DNA from: JAQBDA01 sp041301185
GTDB lineage: Bacteria > Chloroflexota > Anaerolineae > Anaerolineales > UBA4823
DNA: 15,150 nt
Direction: 5' to 3'
Assembly: GCA_041301185.1 (NCBI GenBank)
Contig: JBFYSV010000016.1
Location: forward strand, 1 to 15,150
Shown: piece after piece, positions 14,462 to 15,150 of the stretch
Layout: every line of letters starts with the position of its first letter
Position numbering within the stretch: position 1 is the first letter of the stretch
Program-made: the position numbers and the translations under genes
Notes under the pieces: generated by a model
Told to the model about the DNA's origin: nothing
Seen by the model: only the letters and a program-made list of their open reading frames with translations
Database searches by the model: none

Positions 14462-15150
14462 ATGTTCCCACCGGCCGATTATTACGCTGTACTTGGACTG
14501 CCCAGGGATGCCAACCCAGAAGAGATTCGCCGCGCTTATCATAATTCTGCCCGCCGCCTCCATCCAGACGTCAATATTGAATCAGGGGACACCGAGTTAT
14601 TCCTGGATATCCAGCGCGCCTACGATGTGCTGTCGGATCCAGAGCTAAGGTCGAAGTATGACCGGACCCTGCCTCCCCTGGAAGGCCCGCGCCAGGTAGT
14701 CGATGTTCATCATTTATACAGCCGCACTACATTACCCATCATCAATGAGTCTCAACTGGTGTATGCGCTGATTAACCTGACCGCTCCCCTTTCCGATCTC
14801 CCCACCGAAAGTTCTGCCCTAAATGTGTGCCTAGTATTAGATCGCTCCACGTCTATGCAAGGCGAGCGCATGGATACAGTAAAAAATACTGCGATCGAGG
14901 TTGTCCGCCAGCTTCGACTGGGTGATATCCTGTCTATCGTTACGTTTAGTGACCGCGCCGAAGTTATTGTTCCCTCCGATCGCCGTCTGGATCATCTGTA
15001 TCTTTGTCTCGATGGCAGCTCGATCCAGACGGCGATCGGAGGGAACAATTACTTCGGCGCGGTCACTAAACGTAACGATAGACAGGATATCACCCAGTCG
15101 AAGCTGGCGGACAACCTCGATCGCAGTATTTTTTACTGTATCCATGCGCT
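14462..15150 (+). CDS. J-domain protein continuing into a VWA domain, 3' end unreliable
   Basis: The gene runs off the right edge. Residues 5-68 are a J-domain (DYYAVLGLPRDANPEEIRRAYH, with the HPD motif at 34-36 needed to stimulate DnaK ATPase, then FLDIQRAYDVLSDPELRSKYD). After a short linker a VWA domain begins near residue 98, with the MIDAS motif Asp127-x-Ser129-x-Ser131 (LDRSTSM) and a second strand SIVTFSDRAEVIV (158-170). There is no G/F region, zinc finger or substrate domain as in classical DnaJ, so the J-domain probably brings Hsp70 to a VWA-based complex. Downstream of residue 177 (position 14993) the reading frame stays open, but it runs into the reverse copy of its own DNA and no longer resembles a VWA domain; that part should not be trusted. 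No good ribosome-binding site is visible, so translation is probably coupled to the PP2C gene. Confidence 0.8.
   Translation, partial: MFPPADYYAVLGLPRDANPEEIRRAYHNSARRLHPDVNIESGDTELFLDIQRAYDVLSDPELRSKYDRTLPPLEGPRQVVDVHHLYSRTTLPIINESQLVYALINLTAPLSDLPTESSALNVCLVLDRSTSMQGERMDTVKNTAIEVVRQLRLGDILSIVTFSDRAEVIVPSDRRLDHLYLCLDGSSIQTAIGGNNYFGAVTKRNDRQDITQSKLADNLDRSIFYCIHA
14865..15150. repeat. Near-perfect 129-bp inverted repeat with 28-nt loop at the window end
   Basis: Positions 14865-14993 are the reverse complement of 15022-15150, with a single mismatch (14965 against 15050, synonymous for Val in both readings) and a loop at 14994-15021. The symmetry continues to the last base, so the arm may extend beyond the window. 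The repeat lies inside the VWA coding region and duplicates it on the opposite strand. The loop read on the minus strand gives DRAAIETKIQM, which continues the VWA protein sensibly, whereas the plus reading does not. A fold-back chimera or assembly hairpin at a contig end is the likeliest explanation. Confidence 0.95.

Noticed and set aside
14837..15145. A minus-strand open frame of about 100 codons encoding VWA-like sequence
   Set aside because: It is the mirror copy of the plus-strand VWA segment created by the terminal inverted repeat, not an independent gene. Its value is only that its loop portion reveals the likely true continuation.

Overview
The window looks like chromosomal DNA from a free-living bacterium, most likely Chloroflexota of the Anaerolineae type. 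That placement is an inference from protein style (a soluble Ser/Thr kinase fused to a PQQ-type propeller, DnaJ/VWA and PP2C neighbours, a long LivM, a CinA with a decayed C-terminal domain) and from moderate-GC, densely packed genes. No rRNA or other phylogenetic marker is present to prove it. I saw no tRNA, rRNA, CRISPR array or transposase.

Layout. (1) Positions 1-3332, plus strand: a branched-chain amino-acid type ABC importer operon (end of livH, then livM, livG, livF) with 4-nt overlaps or very short gaps, followed by a small four-helix membrane protein of unknown role and a 10-bp perfect hairpin. (2) Positions 3384-8503, plus strand: a loose run of metabolic genes. These are a CinA-family protein whose nicotinamide-nucleotide amidase domain lacks the active-site motif, a 659-residue fusion of an MTA/SAH-type amidohydrolase with a C-terminal CYTH (triphosphate tunnel) domain, an inositol-monophosphatase-family phosphatase, and an AKR6-like aldo/keto reductase. 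(3) Positions 8569-11476, minus strand: purB and guaB as a two-gene purine operon, convergent with the reductase gene and divergent from the next block. (4) Positions 11627-15150, plus strand: a signalling block behind a good sigma70-like promoter. It comprises a soluble Ser/Thr kinase with an eight-bladed PQQ propeller, a PP2C phosphatase, and a protein that starts with a J-domain and continues into a VWA domain.

The two most interesting points are the amidohydrolase-CYTH fusion and the kinase / PP2C / J-domain-VWA module. The module recalls the kinase-PP2C-VWA 'TerY-P' triads described in tellurite-resistance-type loci, but no TerD or TerC genes are visible here.

Quality warning: the last 286 bases are a near-perfect inverted repeat (129-bp arms, one mismatch, 28-nt loop) running to the very end of the window. 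The loop makes VWA-like protein sense only when read on the minus strand. That is what a fold-back chimera or a mis-traversed hairpin in the assembly would give, so the VWA gene should be trusted only to about position 14993.
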